This document shows positions 14,206-24,917 of a stretch of 64,000 nucleotides of DNA, piece after piece (position 1 is the stretch's first letter; each line of letters opens with the position of its first letter). The notes beneath the pieces were generated by a model. The model was not told the origin of the DNA. It was given only the letters and a program-made list of their open reading frames with translations, and made no database searches. Source of the DNA: Streptomyces sp. NBC_00582. GTDB lineage: Bacteria > Actinomycetota > Actinomycetes > Streptomycetales > Streptomycetaceae. Where the stretch lies: NCBI RefSeq assembly GCF_036345155.1, contig NZ_CP107772.1, positions 7,378,001 through 7,442,000 on the forward strand. Reading direction: 5' to 3'. The translations under genes were made by a program, and so were the position numbers.

Positions 14206-14736
14206 ATGACAGTCCGCCCCACCCCCCAATACCCGCTCACCGTACGTGTGTTCACCCAGCGCTTCAGTGCGACGCCCCGGGGTGCCCGCCTGGCGAGGCG
14301 CCTCGCGCTGCACCAGCTCGACACCTGGGGGATCCCGCACGGAACCGAGGCTTCCGACACGGTTGCGCTGATCGTCGCCGAGCTGAGCGCGAACGCCGTG
14401 ACCCACGGCCGCGTACCCGGCCGGGACTTCGAGCTGTGCCTCTCCCTCGTGACCGGAAGCGTCCGAGTCGAGGTCAGCGACACGCGTGCCGGGGTCCGTC
14501 CGCCCGGCCCCCGGGCCGTGCGCGCCCCGGGTCCGCTCGACGACGCCGGGCGCGGGCTGTACCTCGTGGACGCCCTCGCCGCCCGGTGGGAGGTGGTGGA
14601 CCGGGAGCCCCCGCCCGGAAAGACCGTGCGCGCCGAGGTGGACGTCCTCAACTGGCTCTCCCTGGCCAGGCGGACGTCGCACCGCCCGGTGGGTCAGGAC
14701 GCTCCCGCTACAGGTGGAGAAACGGGGAGCGTATGA
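14206..14736 (+). CDS. ATP-binding protein, RsbW/SpoIIAB-like anti-sigma factor
   Basis: Histidine-kinase-like ATPase of 176 residues without a sensor or His box. The N box is VAELSANAVTHG (58-68, Asn63), the G1 motif is VSDTRAG (90-96, Asp92), and the G2-like motif is DAGRGLYLVDALA (113-125). Proteins of this kind in Streptomyces act as anti-sigma factors or accompany DUF397/XRE pairs. The ATG at 14206 starts the conserved region. Its TGA overlaps the ATG of a truncated flavoprotein gene (ATGA). The Gly-poor G2 region is typical of the abundant Streptomyces copies, so phosphotransfer cannot be assumed. Confidence 0.85.
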   Translation: MTVRPTPQYPLTVRVFTQRFSATPRGARLARRLALHQLDTWGIPHGTEASDTVALIVAELSANAVTHGRVPGRDFELCLSLVTGSVRVEVSDTRAGVRPPGPRAVRAPGPLDDAGRGLYLVDALAARWEVVDREPPPGKTVRAEVDVLNWLSLARRTSHRPVGQDAPATGGETGSV

Positions 14737-14870
14737 GCCAGGGCACCGCGGTGGTCGTCGGCGGGGGCATGGGCGGGCTGGCCGCGGCGGTCGGGCTGCG
14801 GCGGGTCGGCTGGGACGTGCGGACTGGGCGCCACCGCGGTTGCGATGACGCCCAGCCGGACCACGGATGA
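14733..14870 (+). pseudogene. Truncated FAD-dependent monooxygenase (N-terminus only)
   Basis: Only 45 codons. The opening MSQGTAVVVGGGMGGLAAAV holds a perfect GxGxxG dinucleotide-binding fingerprint and continues GLRRVGWDVR, just as a full FAD monooxygenase of about 380 residues would. It then loses similarity and stops three bases before the convergent dioxygenase stop. The start overlaps the anti-sigma stop (ATGA), so an intact coupled gene probably existed and lost its body by deletion. No remnant of the C-terminus was identified. GC content and codon use are unremarkable. Confidence 0.7.
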
Positions 14871-14873
14871 GGC

Positions 14874-15641
14874 TCAGCTGTCGACACCCAGGGTCAGCGT
14901 TCCCGAGTACCCGGAGGAGGTCGAGCTTCCCAGGGCGGTCAGGGTCAGCAGACCGGAGGCGGCGCCTCCGTCGTCGTAGATGGAGTCCTGGGCGAGGGTG
15001 GTGCGGGTGACCGTGTTGGTCGAGTACGGGGAGACCCTCGCGACGGCGGTCGTGATGGTCTCGTTGAAGAAGAGCTGGCCGGTGTGGAGCTCCTGGCCGC
15101 CGGAGAAGTGTCCGTCGGAGGAGACCGTGACGCCGGTGGCGACCTTGACGTGGATGTGGACGCAGCGGCCGCGGTACCAGCCGGGGTAGATCGTGGTGAT
15201 CGAGGCGAGTCCGCTGGAGTTGGTGAGCACACCGCCGCGCAGGAAGGTGCCGTCGTCCGGCTCGCTGTGGCCGTTGTTGCCGACGTAACCGGAGTACTCG
15301 CCGAGGGCGTCGGCGTGCCAGATCTCCACCAGGGCGTTGCTGAGGGGGGCGCAGCTGCCGGCGTCGACCACGGTGAGGGCCAGCTTCAGCGGGATGCCCG
15401 CCTTGCCCTCGGTGACGTCTGAGCGTACGTACTGTCCGTCGAGGTAGTAGGGACCTTCGGTCATCTCCTTGGTGAGGGTGCAGACGGCCGCGGCGGCGAC
15501 GGGAGCGGTGTCGTCGGCCGTGACGGTGGGGGCTTCGGTCGACGCGGCGGCGCCCACGGCGAGCGTGGCGGCGGTGGCTCCCGTCGCCACGAGCACCGTG
15601 CGGCGTCCGATGGGGCTGCGAGTTTCCGAGGTGTCTGTCAT
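14874..15641 (-). CDS. Exported intradiol-dioxygenase-like protein (paralogue 2)
   Basis: Protein of 255 residues, with a Tat signal (IGRRTVLVATGATAATLAVG, about 11-30). Iron ligands are in place: Tyr65 (TEGPYYLDG), Tyr156 (YPGWY), His162 and His164 (VHIH). WHADALGEYSGY and GTFLRGGVLT match the family. It parallels the 8853-9713 protein across the whole mature region, including the end DSIYDDGGAASGLLTLTALG, so the two are duplicates. Both are monocistronic. Exported single-domain members in Streptomyces are thought to open catechol-type rings outside the cell; the substrate here is unknown. Confidence 0.86.
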   Translation of the reverse strand: MTDTSETRSPIGRRTVLVATGATAATLAVGAAASTEAPTVTADDTAPVAAAAVCTLTKEMTEGPYYLDGQYVRSDVTEGKAGIPLKLALTVVDAGSCAPLSNALVEIWHADALGEYSGYVGNNGHSEPDDGTFLRGGVLTNSSGLASITTIYPGWYRGRCVHIHVKVATGVTVSSDGHFSGGQELHTGQLFFNETITTAVARVSPYSTNTVTRTTLAQDSIYDDGGAASGLLTLTALGSSTSSGYSGTLTLGVDS

Positions 15642-15717
15642 GAACGCGGCACCGTAGGGACGGTTTCTGTCGGAAGGCTGTCAGAACAGTAAAGTGAACA
15701 TCCGTCAAGTTACTTGT

Positions 15718-15745
15718 CAGGCAAACTGTCGACAGTAGTTGCCTG
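15718..15745. promoter_or_regulatory. Palindrome between aminotransferase stop and dioxygenase start
   Basis: CAGGCAA and TTGCCTG flank a perfect 12-bp palindrome ACTGTCGACAGT. The element lies 77 bases upstream of the paralogue-2 dioxygenase ATG and 16 bases past the aminotransferase stop. It could be an operator for the former or a terminator for the latter; there is no U-tract. Confidence 0.45.
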
Positions 15746-15760
15746 TTGTCCCCGACGGCG

Positions 15761-17419
15761 CTACCCCACCTGCCCCATCCCGGCGGCATTGGGCCACGAC
15801 TGGGCGGGTTGAGTGTTCGGCCACCCCGTGGCGGGCGCGGGCGCCAGCCCATTGGTCCCCCGCACCTGCGCGGCGGTGAGCCCACCACGAGCCGGCACCC
15901 CGGGCGGAGTCTGGGCCGCGGCGGCGGGAGCCATCGGCGCCTGCGCGGCCGGCGCCATCATCGGAGCCGGCGCGGGCGTCGGTGCCTGCGGCATCGCGGG
16001 GACGGGGACCGGGACCGGCGCCGGGGCCGGAGCGGCCGCGGGCACAGGCTGGGGGAAGACCTGTGCGGCGGCCGGCAACGGCATCCCGGCGCCGTTGGAC
16101 GGGGCGGCCTGCGCCACCGCGGGCGCCTGCATCGGCATGCCGGCGGCGGCCGGGGCCGCGACCAGCCCCGGCATGCCGAGGGCCTGAGCGGCGAGGCCCT
16201 GCATACCCGCCCCGTTGGTCGCCTCGACCAGCAGCCGGTCCACGGCCGCCGTGCCCGAGCTGTAGCCGGTCCCGGCGCCCAGCTCGGGCACGGCAGCTCC
16301 CCTCCTGGTCCCGTAGAGCACCTGTTCCAGGCCGGACACCAGGCGACGCACGTCCACCTGGGGGCGCACCACGAGCCGCAGGAAGCGACTGGAGGAGCCG
16401 ATCTTGTTGCCGCACTCGCGGACGAGGATGCGGTGTTCGGTGAGCAGCCGGTCCCGGACGACCGTGCCCTCGGCGCCGACGGGAAGGCGCACGAAGAGGA
16501 AGTTGCCCTGGGAGGGGTAGACCGTGAGGCCGGGGAGGGCCGAGAGCTGGCTGGCCATGTCGAGGCGGTCCCGGCGCACCTGCAGCAGACTCTGCATGTA
16601 CTCGGGGCCGTGCTCCTTCAGCATGAAGACCACGTACTCGGCGAAGGCGTTGAGGTTCCACTTCGGCAGCATCGAGCGGACCTTGCCGGCCAGGGCGGGG
16701 TTGGCCACCATGTAGCCGAAGCGGATGCCGTGCAGACCGAAGTTCTTGCCGAGGCTGCGCAGCACGATGACGTTCGGCCGGATCATCGCCTCCTGCACGA
16801 CGCTGGGCTCCTGCTCGGCGTCGGCGAACTCCAGGAACGACTCGTCGATGACGATCAGGTCCAGGTCGGCCATCGCGTCCATGAACTGCACGAGGGCGTG
16901 CTTGTGCAGGAAGCCGCCGTCGGGGTTGTTCGGGTTGCAGATGACCGCGACCTTGGTGCCCCGGGTGCGGATGAACTCGGCGTACTGGGCGAGGTCGAGG
17001 GCGAAGCCGCTGGACTCCTGGAGGGGGAACATGTCGACCCGCTTGCCGGTCTCCATCGGCTGGTCGGTCCAGCGGCCGAAGGTGGGCACGGGCACCGCGA
17101 GGGACTCGCGGACCAGCAGATGGTCGATCCAGGTGATCAGTTCGGTGGAGCCGTTGCCCATCGCGACGGCCTGCGGCGGGAGCTGGAGGAGGTTGCACAG
17201 CTCGGCGGTGATCGTGTCGGCGCTGCTCGGGTAGTAGGTGACGATGTCCCGCAGTCGGGCGGACATGGTGTCCATCATGGCCGGGGTGGGGAAGTAGGGG
17301 TTGCAGGGGATACAGAAGTCGACCGGGCCCGTCCCGTCGCCGCCTTCTCGTGTCAGCGCCGCCATCGACGGGCTGTGAGCCGCCGTACTGCGGAACAACG
17401 AGGTGACGTTGTCGGCCAT
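15761..17419 (-). CDS. PLP-dependent class I/II aminotransferase with Pro/Ala/Met-rich tail
   Basis: Fold-type I aminotransferase, 552 residues. The catalytic core (about 1-372) resembles histidinol-phosphate aminotransferases. The PLP lysine is Lys225 (RSLGKNFGLHG); Asn162-Pro-Asn-Asn-Pro166 (CNPNNPDGG), Asp192 (IDESFLEF) and Arg349 (SRFLRLVVRP) are the other cofactor/carboxylate contacts. The remaining 180 residues are a low-complexity Ala/Pro/Met/Gly tail (APAPVPVPVPAMPQAP and similar) absent from ordinary members. The ATG at 17419 follows ACGGAGG. Histidine biosynthesis is unlikely to depend on it; an amino-acid-derived natural product or phosphono/threonine metabolism is possible. The upstream intergenic space holds CCCGTT-C-AACGGG (17525-17537). 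Confidence 0.82.
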   Translation of the reverse strand: MADNVTSLFRSTAAHSPSMAALTREGGDGTGPVDFCIPCNPYFPTPAMMDTMSARLRDIVTYYPSSADTITAELCNLLQLPPQAVAMGNGSTELITWIDHLLVRESLAVPVPTFGRWTDQPMETGKRVDMFPLQESSGFALDLAQYAEFIRTRGTKVAVICNPNNPDGGFLHKHALVQFMDAMADLDLIVIDESFLEFADAEQEPSVVQEAMIRPNVIVLRSLGKNFGLHGIRFGYMVANPALAGKVRSMLPKWNLNAFAEYVVFMLKEHGPEYMQSLLQVRRDRLDMASQLSALPGLTVYPSQGNFLFVRLPVGAEGTVVRDRLLTEHRILVRECGNKIGSSSRFLRLVVRPQVDVRRLVSGLEQVLYGTRRGAAVPELGAGTGYSSGTAAVDRLLVEATNGAGMQGLAAQALGMPGLVAAPAAAGMPMQAPAVAQAAPSNGAGMPLPAAAQVFPQPVPAAAPAPAPVPVPVPAMPQAPTPAPAPMMAPAAQAPMAPAAAAQTPPGVPARGGLTAAQVRGTNGLAPAPATGWPNTQPAQSWPNAAGMGQVG

Positions 17420-17616
17420 GGAACCTCCGTAGGGGGCGGGCCCGCTGGGGACGACCGGGCCCGTCGTCTGGGTGGCCCGCGCGGGGGAGCACGGGCCACC
17501 GGTACATACGCAGGTGTGAGTCACCCCGTTCAACGGGTGTGAAAAAAATGTGAGTTGCGGAACCGGGAACCCAGGTTTCGCATCCGCGTCTCCGGATCAG
17601 GGCCCCGGCCCGGTCG

Positions 17617-18669
17617 CTACGCCCCGAAGGTGTGCACCGTCGTCGACCGGTACGTCTCCCCGGGGCGCAGGGTCGTCGAGGGGAACGACGGCTGGTTCGG
17701 GGAGTCGGGGAAGTGCTGGGTCTCCAGGCACAGCGCGTCGCCCTGACGGTAGACGCGTCCGCCCGGGCCGGCCAGGGTGCCGTCGAGGAAGTTGCCGGAG
17801 TAGAACTGCAGCCCCGGCTCGGTCGTGGCGACGGTCAGGGTGCGGCCCGAGGACGGGTCGCGCAGGAACGCCACCGGGACGGGCTCCTCGGTCACGCCCT
17901 TGTCGAGGACCCAGTTGTGGTCGTAGCCCTGGCCGTGCAGGAGCTGCGGATGGGCCGCCCGCAGGTCCCGGCCGATCTCCTTGGCCTCACGGAAGTCGAA
18001 GGGGGTGCCCGCGACCTCGGCGAGCTCGCCCGTGGGGATCAGCCCCGGGCCGACGGGCGTGTAGCGGGCGGCGGCGATCGACAGCTCGTGGTCCGCGACC
18101 GGGCCGCTGCCCTCGCCGGCCAGGTTCCAGTAGACGTGGTTCGTCAGGTTGACCACCGTCGGGCGGTCGGTGGTGGCCTCGTAGTCGATCCGCCAGTCGC
18201 CGGCCGCGGTGAGGGTGTACGTCACCTCGACCGCGAGGGTGCCGGGGTGGCCCATCTCGCCGTCGGGGCTCGTCCGGGACAGCCGCAGGCCGACGTCCCC
18301 GCCCTCCTCGAAGGGTTCCACGTCCCAGACCCGGCGGTCGAAGCCCTCCGCCCCGCCGTGCAGGCTGTTCGGCCCGTCGTTGACGTCGACCTGGTGGGTC
18401 TCGCCGTCGAGGGTGTAGCGCCCGGCGCCGAGGCGGTTGCCGTAGCGGCCGATCAGCGCGCCGAAGTACGGGGTCTTCTCGACGTACTCCTCGATCGTGG
18501 CGAACCCGAGGCTGACGCCTGCGAGGCGGCCCTCGCGGTCGGGGATCTCCAGGGACCGCACGATCCCGCCGTAGGAGAGGACCTCCAGCCGGGTCCCGCC
18601 GTTCTCCAGCGCCCAGCTGTGGATCTCCGTGCCGTCGGCCAGCCTGCCGAACAGCGACTTCACCGGCAT
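17617..18669 (-). CDS. galM: Aldose 1-epimerase (galactose mutarotase)
   Basis: Mutarotase of 350 residues that interconverts alpha and beta anomers of aldoses. The start is the ATG at 18669, where GGGAGG lies six bases upstream; an ATG at 18687 lacks such a site. Family motifs are [37 protein letters not shown] (substrate Arg/His), [13 protein letters not shown] (acid His) and the base Glu in [14 protein letters not shown]. It is the last gene of a leftward sugar-uptake operon (binding protein, ATPase, permease), separated from the permease by a hairpin at 18693-18716. A second family copy lies at 46184-47161. Confidence 0.92.
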   Translation of the reverse strand: MPVKSLFGRLADGTEIHSWALENGGTRLEVLSYGGIVRSLEIPDREGRLAGVSLGFATIEEYVEKTPYFGALIGRYGNRLGAGRYTLDGETHQVDVNDGPNSLHGGAEGFDRRVWDVEPFEEGGDVGLRLSRTSPDGEMGHPGTLAVEVTYTLTAAGDWRIDYEATTDRPTVVNLTNHVYWNLAGEGSGPVADHELSIAAARYTPVGPGLIPTGELAEVAGTPFDFREAKEIGRDLRAAHPQLLHGQGYDHNWVLDKGVTEEPVPVAFLRDPSSGRTLTVATTEPGLQFYSGNFLDGTLAGPGGRVYRQGDALCLETQHFPDSPNQPSFPSTTLRPGETYRSTTVHTFGA

Positions 18670-18692
18670 TGCGCCTCCCTGCTTCATGGGAA

Positions 18693-18716
18693 GGGCCCCG
18701 CCGCACGGCGGGGCCC
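18693..18716. terminator. Hairpin between sugar permease and galM
   Basis: A perfect 11-bp stem GGGCCCCGCCG / CGGCGGGGCCC with a two-base loop sits 26 bases past the permease stop. It may terminate or attenuate, lowering galM expression relative to the transporter. Confidence 0.6.
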
Positions 18717-18742
18717 GATCCGGTCTGCTCGATCGACCCGGT

Positions 18743-19983
18743 CTACGAACCGGACTTGCGCTTGTTCCACACGTCGAACCCGACCGCGGCCAGCAGGGCG
18801 AGGCCCTTGATGACCTGCTGCCAGTCGGTGCCGACGCTCAGCAGGTTCATGCCGTTGTTCAGAACACCGAGGACGAGACCACCGATGATCGCGCCGAGGA
18901 CGGTGCCGACACCGCCGCTCATCGACGCGCCGCCGATGAACGACGAGGCGATCGCCTCGAGCTCGAAGTTCAGACCCGCCTTCGGCGAGGCCGCGTTGAG
19001 CCGGGCGGCGACGACCAGGCCCGCCAGGGCCGCGAGCACGCCCATGTTCAGGAAGACGTAGAAGGTGACCTTCTTGTCCTTGACGCCCGACAGCTTCGCG
19101 GCCGGCAGGTTGCCGCCGATCGCGTAGATGTGCCGGCCGAAGACGGCGTTGCGCATGACGTAGCCGTAACCGACCACCAGCACGCCGAGGATCAGCAGCA
19201 CGATCGGCGCGCCCTTGTAGCTGGCGAGCAGCATGGTGACGGTGAGGATCGCGGCGACGATCGCGACGAGCTTGAGCAGGAAGAGGTTGCGGGGCGCCAC
19301 GTCGAGCGAGAACTCCTGCTGGCGCTTGCGGTCACGGACCTCCTGGAGGACCACGAAGACCAGCAGGGCGATGCCCAGCAGCAGGGTGATGTTGTGGTAG
19401 TTCGTCTTCGGGCCGACCTCCGGCAGGAAGCCGTTGCCCATCTTCTGCAGGCCGTCCGGGAACGGGCCGAGGGTCTGGCCCTTCAGCAGGATCTCCGTCA
19501 GACCGCGGAAGAGCAGCATGCCCGCGAGGGTGACGATGAAGGACGGTATGCCGAGATAGGCGATCAGGAAGCCCTGCACCGACCCGGCCACCGCGCCCAC
19601 GATCAGGCAGAGCAGCAGGGCGAGGGGCCAGGCCATGCTGTGCTGCACCATCAGCACGGCTGCGAAGGCGCCCACGAACGCGGTCAGTGAACCGACCGAC
19701 AGGTCGATGTGGCCCGCGATGATCACCAGCATCATGCCGATCGCGAGGATCAGGATGTAGCTGTTCTGCAGCACCAGGTTGGAGACGTTGCGCGGCAGCA
19801 GCAGGTCGCCGCCGGTCCAGATCTGGAAGAGGACGACGATCAGACCGAGGGCGATCAGCATGCCGTACTGGCGCATGTTGCGGCGCAGTCCGCCCAGCAC
19901 CAGCTGGAGGAGGCTGCCGTCGGACGATCCGCCGCTCTTGCCGGGCGGCGCGGCGGCCGGGACCTTGTCCGTGACTTCGGTGC

Positions 19984-19987
<4 letters not shown>
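18743..19987 (-). CDS. mmsB: Sugar ABC transporter permease, MmsB/XylH type
   Basis: Membrane permease of 414 residues with about ten or more hydrophobic helices after a 40-residue cytosolic N-terminus. The BPD-transport-2 family hallmark [17 protein letters not shown] is clear, as are [15 protein letters not shown] and a final [17 protein letters not shown]. It forms the channel of a carbohydrate-uptake-2 importer with the ATPase, whose stop overlaps its ATG by four bases (19984-19987), and the ChvE-type binding protein. The extended loop between middle helices ([17 protein letters not shown]) distinguishes MmsB/XylH from shorter RbsC-type permeases. Likely substrates are xylose, arabinose, galactose or glucose. 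Confidence 0.9.
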
Positions 19988-21534
<1,547 letters not shown>

Positions 21535-21566
21535 GGTCGTGCCTTCCAATCAGTAGGTGCCGGTGG

Positions 21567-22673
21567 TTACTTGAGCTCGTCGGCGGTGTAGTAGCCGCCG
21601 TCCACCAGGACCTTCTCGTAGTTGGTCTTGTCGACGCTCACCGGCTGCAGCAGGTAGGCCGGGACGACCTTCGAGCCGTTGTCGTAGGTCTTGGTGTCGT
21701 TGGTCTCCGGCTTCTTGCCGTTGAGGACCGCGTCCACCATGTTCGCGGCGACCTTGGCGAGCTCACGGGTGTCCTTGTAGACGGTCTGCGTCTGCTCGCC
21801 CGCGATGATCGACTTCACCGACGCCAGCTCGGCGTCCTGGCCGGTGAGGACCGGCAGCGGCTTGCTCTTGGAGCCGTAGTCGTCCGACTTCAGCGCCGAC
21901 AGGATGCCGATCGAGATGCCGTCGTACGGCGAGAGGACCGCGTCGACCTTCTTGTTCGTGTAGGCCTTGGTGAGGATGTCGTCCATGCGCTTCTGGGCGG
22001 TGGCGCCGTCCCAGCGCAGGGTGGTGACCTGGGTGAGCTGGGTGTCACCGGACTGGACGACGAGCTTCTTCTTGTCGATGTACGGCTGGAGCACGCTCAT
22101 CGCGCCGTTGAAGAAGTACTTGGTGTTGTTGTCGTCGTTGGAGCCGGCGAACAGCTCGATGTTGAAGGGGCCCTTGCCGCTGGCCAGGCCGAGCTTGTCG
22201 ACGATGTAGTTGGCCTGGAGCTCGCCGACCTTGGTGTTGTCGAACGACGCGTAGTAGTCGACGTTCGGCGTGCCGAGGATCAGGCGGTCGTAGGCGATGA
22301 CCGGGATGTCCGCGTCCTTGGCCTGCTGCAGGACGTTGTTCAGGGACTTGTTGTCGATCGCGGCGACGATCAGCGCCTTCACGCCCTGGGTGATCAGGTT
22401 CTCGATCTGGGAGACCTGCTGGTCGGGGTCGTCCTCGCCGTAGACCAGCTTGGTCTTGTAGCCGGCGGACTGCAGGTTCTTGACGACGTTGTTGCCGTCG
22501 GCGATCCAGCGCTCGGAGGACTTGGTCGGCATCGCGATGCCGATCGTGCCGCCCTTGGCGCTGCCCTTCTCCTCCTTGCTGCCACCCTCGCTGTTCTGGC
22601 CGCAGGCGGTGAGCGTGAGGGCGAGGGAAGCGGCTCCGGCTATGGCGGCGAGTGCGGCTCTGCGGTTACGCAT
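21567..22673 (-). CDS. chvE: Sugar-binding lipoprotein, ChvE/XylF type
   Basis: Extracellular binding lipoprotein of 368 residues for multiple monosaccharides. Lipobox LTAC gives Cys24 after [10 protein letters not shown] and a hydrophobic core. Periplasmic-binding-protein-1 fold motifs are [39 protein letters not shown] and [18 protein letters not shown], strongly ChvE-like. Three ATG codons are close together; that at 22673 has AAGGATG upstream and fits the signal peptide. It heads the operon binding protein-ATPase-permease-galM. From memory this matches S. coelicolor SCO2404-2406. Confidence 0.92.
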   Translation of the reverse strand: MRNRRAALAAIAGAASLALTLTACGQNSEGGSKEEKGSAKGGTIGIAMPTKSSERWIADGNNVVKNLQSAGYKTKLVYGEDDPDQQVSQIENLITQGVKALIVAAIDNKSLNNVLQQAKDADIPVIAYDRLILGTPNVDYYASFDNTKVGELQANYIVDKLGLASGKGPFNIELFAGSNDDNNTKYFFNGAMSVLQPYIDKKKLVVQSGDTQLTQVTTLRWDGATAQKRMDDILTKAYTNKKVDAVLSPYDGISIGILSALKSDDYGSKSKPLPVLTGQDAELASVKSIIAGEQTQTVYKDTRELAKVAANMVDAVLNGKKPETNDTKTYDNGSKVVPAYLLQPVSVDKTNYEKVLVDGGYYTADELK

Positions 22674-22815
22674 GATCATCATCCTTGATGTGTGGCAGGG
22701 CTCGGTCCCGCGGTACGGGGGCGCCCTGGAGGGACGCCGTGAAAAAGACCGAGAAGGAGGTGTGTGGGATTCTGCGCGCCTGTGTCGGCTTGTGTGAAGC
22801 GAGGTTTCCGGAACG

Positions 22816-23784
22816 TTATGACCGGGCGTCAAACCTGTTCAGTTCGCCGGGCAGGCGCGAGCCCAGCGGGGCCATGTCGCTGTCCGCTCCGTGCCGCGCG
22901 AGCAGGTCGAGCGCGAGCCGGCCGCGCCGGACCCGCTCCCGAGCGGTGGACAGGGTCAGATCCCTCATGTGGTGGCCGTAAGGGTAGATCCCCGGGGCCT
23001 TGGAGAGACCGAACTTCAGGTACAGAGGTGCGCCGCGCCGGATCAGCTCGGCCACTTCGTACATCCGGATGTACCCTCCGAGGTCGTCCGGTGCCTCGAT
23101 GTACATGTCCATCGGGGCACCGGAGACCCGGCGGATCTCGGTGAGGTGGTCCAGCGTGAGATCGCTGGGCACATTGACCGAGTCGGCGCCGAGCCGTTCG
23201 TAGACGGCGTACGAGGCCGGGTTCACGGGGCCGATCAGCGCCGACACCTTCAGCGTCGTGTCGGCCGGGATGATCCCGGCCGTACGGGCCTGGTGCAGCG
23301 TCCACAGCACGCCCTCGTCGGCGACGAGGAGGCACTTCACGCCCAGCTCGGTGGCGCGCACGGCGTCCTCGACACAGCCGGCGACGGCGTCGTGCCCACG
23401 GGCGCGCAGGCCCCCGCCGCGCGAGTCGGTCCGGGTGGAGCCGCCGATGTCCCAGGTGCCGCGCGGCCCGGTGAACAGGCAGAGCTCGATGTCACGCTCA
23501 CCGGTCGCGTCGACCATCTCGGTGATCTCGGCGTCGGTCAGCATCCACACGCCGCTGCCCTGGCTGATCCGGTGGATCGGCACGTCGAGCCGCGAGGCCT
23601 CCTTCAGGATGACGGCCAGCGCTTCGGGGCCCTCGCACGAGGGAACCTCGGTGCGCCAGCGGCCGCCGCCGGGGAAGGCGTGCGGCGAGGAGTCGGCGGG
23701 GTCGAGGGCGGGTGCGCCCAGGCCGAGTGCGGCGAGCGCCTGCTCACCGGGTCGACGGGCTGCCGGGGCGGAAGCGTCGGTCAC
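22816..23784 (-). CDS. Peptidase U32-like TIM-barrel protein
   Basis: Cytosolic protein of 322 residues from a GTG or ATG region at 23784 with AAGGACACC upstream. Alternating strand/helix blocks ([97 protein letters not shown]) indicate an eight-stranded barrel resembling U32 peptidases. Peptidase activity is not implied. It lies between a Zn-dehydrogenase gene (128-base gap) and the ChvE operon, so a step in the same sugar pathway is more likely, for instance an isomerase or aldolase-like step. An IclR-type palindrome sits at 23799-23814. I do not know a characterised homologue. Confidence 0.6.
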   Translation of the reverse strand: MTDASAPAARRPGEQALAALGLGAPALDPADSSPHAFPGGGRWRTEVPSCEGPEALAVILKEASRLDVPIHRISQGSGVWMLTDAEITEMVDATGERDIELCLFTGPRGTWDIGGSTRTDSRGGGLRARGHDAVAGCVEDAVRATELGVKCLLVADEGVLWTLHQARTAGIIPADTTLKVSALIGPVNPASYAVYERLGADSVNVPSDLTLDHLTEIRRVSGAPMDMYIEAPDDLGGYIRMYEVAELIRRGAPLYLKFGLSKAPGIYPYGHHMRDLTLSTARERVRRGRLALDLLARHGADSDMAPLGSRLPGELNRFDARS

Positions 23785-23798
23785 AGGGTGTCCTTCGT

Positions 23799-23814
23799 GT
23801 TCGATATTTCGGAC
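23799..23814. promoter_or_regulatory. IclR-type palindrome before the U32-like gene
   Basis: GTTCGATATTTCGGAC: arms GTTCGA and TCGGAC around four bases, one mismatch from the palindrome GTTCGA-N4-TCGAAC. It lies 15 bases upstream of the start, so binding would block initiation or early elongation. It shares GATATTTCG with the site at 103-117. Confidence 0.45.
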
Positions 23815-23912
23815 GAGGTTCGCGGCTCAGGGTGCGGGCGGGTCTGGGTGTACGCCGGTGCGGGGACCGTCAGGTCGCCCCCGCACCGGCGTACGACTTG
23901 AGGGGCGTACTG

Positions 23913-24917
23913 CTAGGGCCTGAGCAGCACCTTGCCCACCTTCGGGTCGCCGGATCCCACCAGGTCGATGGCCTCGGGGAACTCGGCCAGCGGCAGCTCG
24001 TGCGTCACCAGCGGCAGCGGGTCGAGGAGCCCGGCACCGAACACCCGTACCGTGTGCGACCAGGCGTCCGGCGGTGCCCCGAAGACGGTGTGCACCTCGA
24101 GCTGCCGTACGACCAGATCCGTCGGGTCGAGACCGTCGGCGCCCGGCGCGGGAATGCCCGTGAGGACCAGACGTCCGCCCCTGCGGAGCAGCGAGGCGGC
24201 CGTCTGGGCTGCACTCGCGGACCCCGCGGTCTCGATCACGACGTCGAAGTCGTCGGGGAGCTCCTGGTCCCTGGTCCGGAAGTCGGTCGCCCCGAACCGC
24301 CGTGACAGCGTTTCCCTGTCGTCCCGCGTGCCCACGACCAGCAGTTCGGCCGGCGAGCCCGCCTTCAGGAACTGCACCGCGAACATGCCCAGCGTGCCGG
24401 TGCCCACCACGGCCACCTTCTCGCCCGGCAGCGCCCGCGCCTTGATGGCGGCGGCCGCGATGCACGCGGCGGGCTCCAGCAGGGCGGCGGCCGTGAGATC
24501 GGCGTCCTCGGGCAGCACGTGCAGCAGCCGCGCGGGCAGGGTGAGGGTGGTGGCCATCGCCCCCGGCTGGGTGAAGCCGGTCTCCTCGTACCCGTCCGTG
24601 CACAGCGTGGTCTCGCCCGCGTGGCAGCGGTCGCAGACCTGGCAGTTGCGGAAGCCCTCGCCCACGACCTTCCGGCCGACCAGGCCCTCGGGCACCCCGG
24701 CGCCCACCGCCTGCACGGTCCCGGACCACTCGTGGCCCGGGGTCAGCGGGTAGCGGACGTACCCCTCGGGCCGGTTGCCCTGGTACACCTCGCGGTCGCT
24801 GCCGCAGATGCCCACCGCGTGGACCCGGACCAGGGCCTCGCCCGGCCCCGGCTCCCGCGGGGTGTGCGCGGTGAGCCGGTGCTCGCCGGGCGCCTCGATG
24901 ACGACCTCGGTGCTCAC
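23913..24917 (-). CDS. Zinc-dependent medium-chain dehydrogenase
   Basis: Alcohol/polyol dehydrogenase of 334 residues. Catalytic zinc ligands are in VGICGSDREVYQG (Cys38) and PLTPGHEWSG (His and Glu); a structural-zinc-like cysteine group NCQVCDRCHAGETTLC is complete with four Cys. The NAD(P)-binding motif VAVVGTGTLGMFAVQF lies near residue 165. The ATG overlaps the stop of the enolase-superfamily gene by four bases, so the two enzymes are co-translated. Sugar or sugar-acid oxidation fits its place beside a dehydratase. The product of such a dehydrogenase would be a lactone, the substrate of an SMP-30 enzyme like that at 922-1770. Confidence 0.88.
   Translation of the reverse strand: MSTEVVIEAPGEHRLTAHTPREPGPGEALVRVHAVGICGSDREVYQGNRPEGYVRYPLTPGHEWSGTVQAVGAGVPEGLVGRKVVGEGFRNCQVCDRCHAGETTLCTDGYEETGFTQPGAMATTLTLPARLLHVLPEDADLTAAALLEPAACIAAAAIKARALPGEKVAVVGTGTLGMFAVQFLKAGSPAELLVVGTRDDRETLSRRFGATDFRTRDQELPDDFDVVIETAGSASAAQTAASLLRRGGRLVLTGIPAPGADGLDPTDLVVRQLEVHTVFGAPPDAWSHTVRVFGAGLLDPLPLVTHELPLAEFPEAIDLVGSGDPKVGKVLLRP

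Noticed and set aside
9826..15641. Prophage or integrative element
   Set aside because: Macrodomain and XRE genes can be phage-borne, but no integrase, portal, capsid, tail or attachment-site repeat is visible and GC content matches the surroundings.
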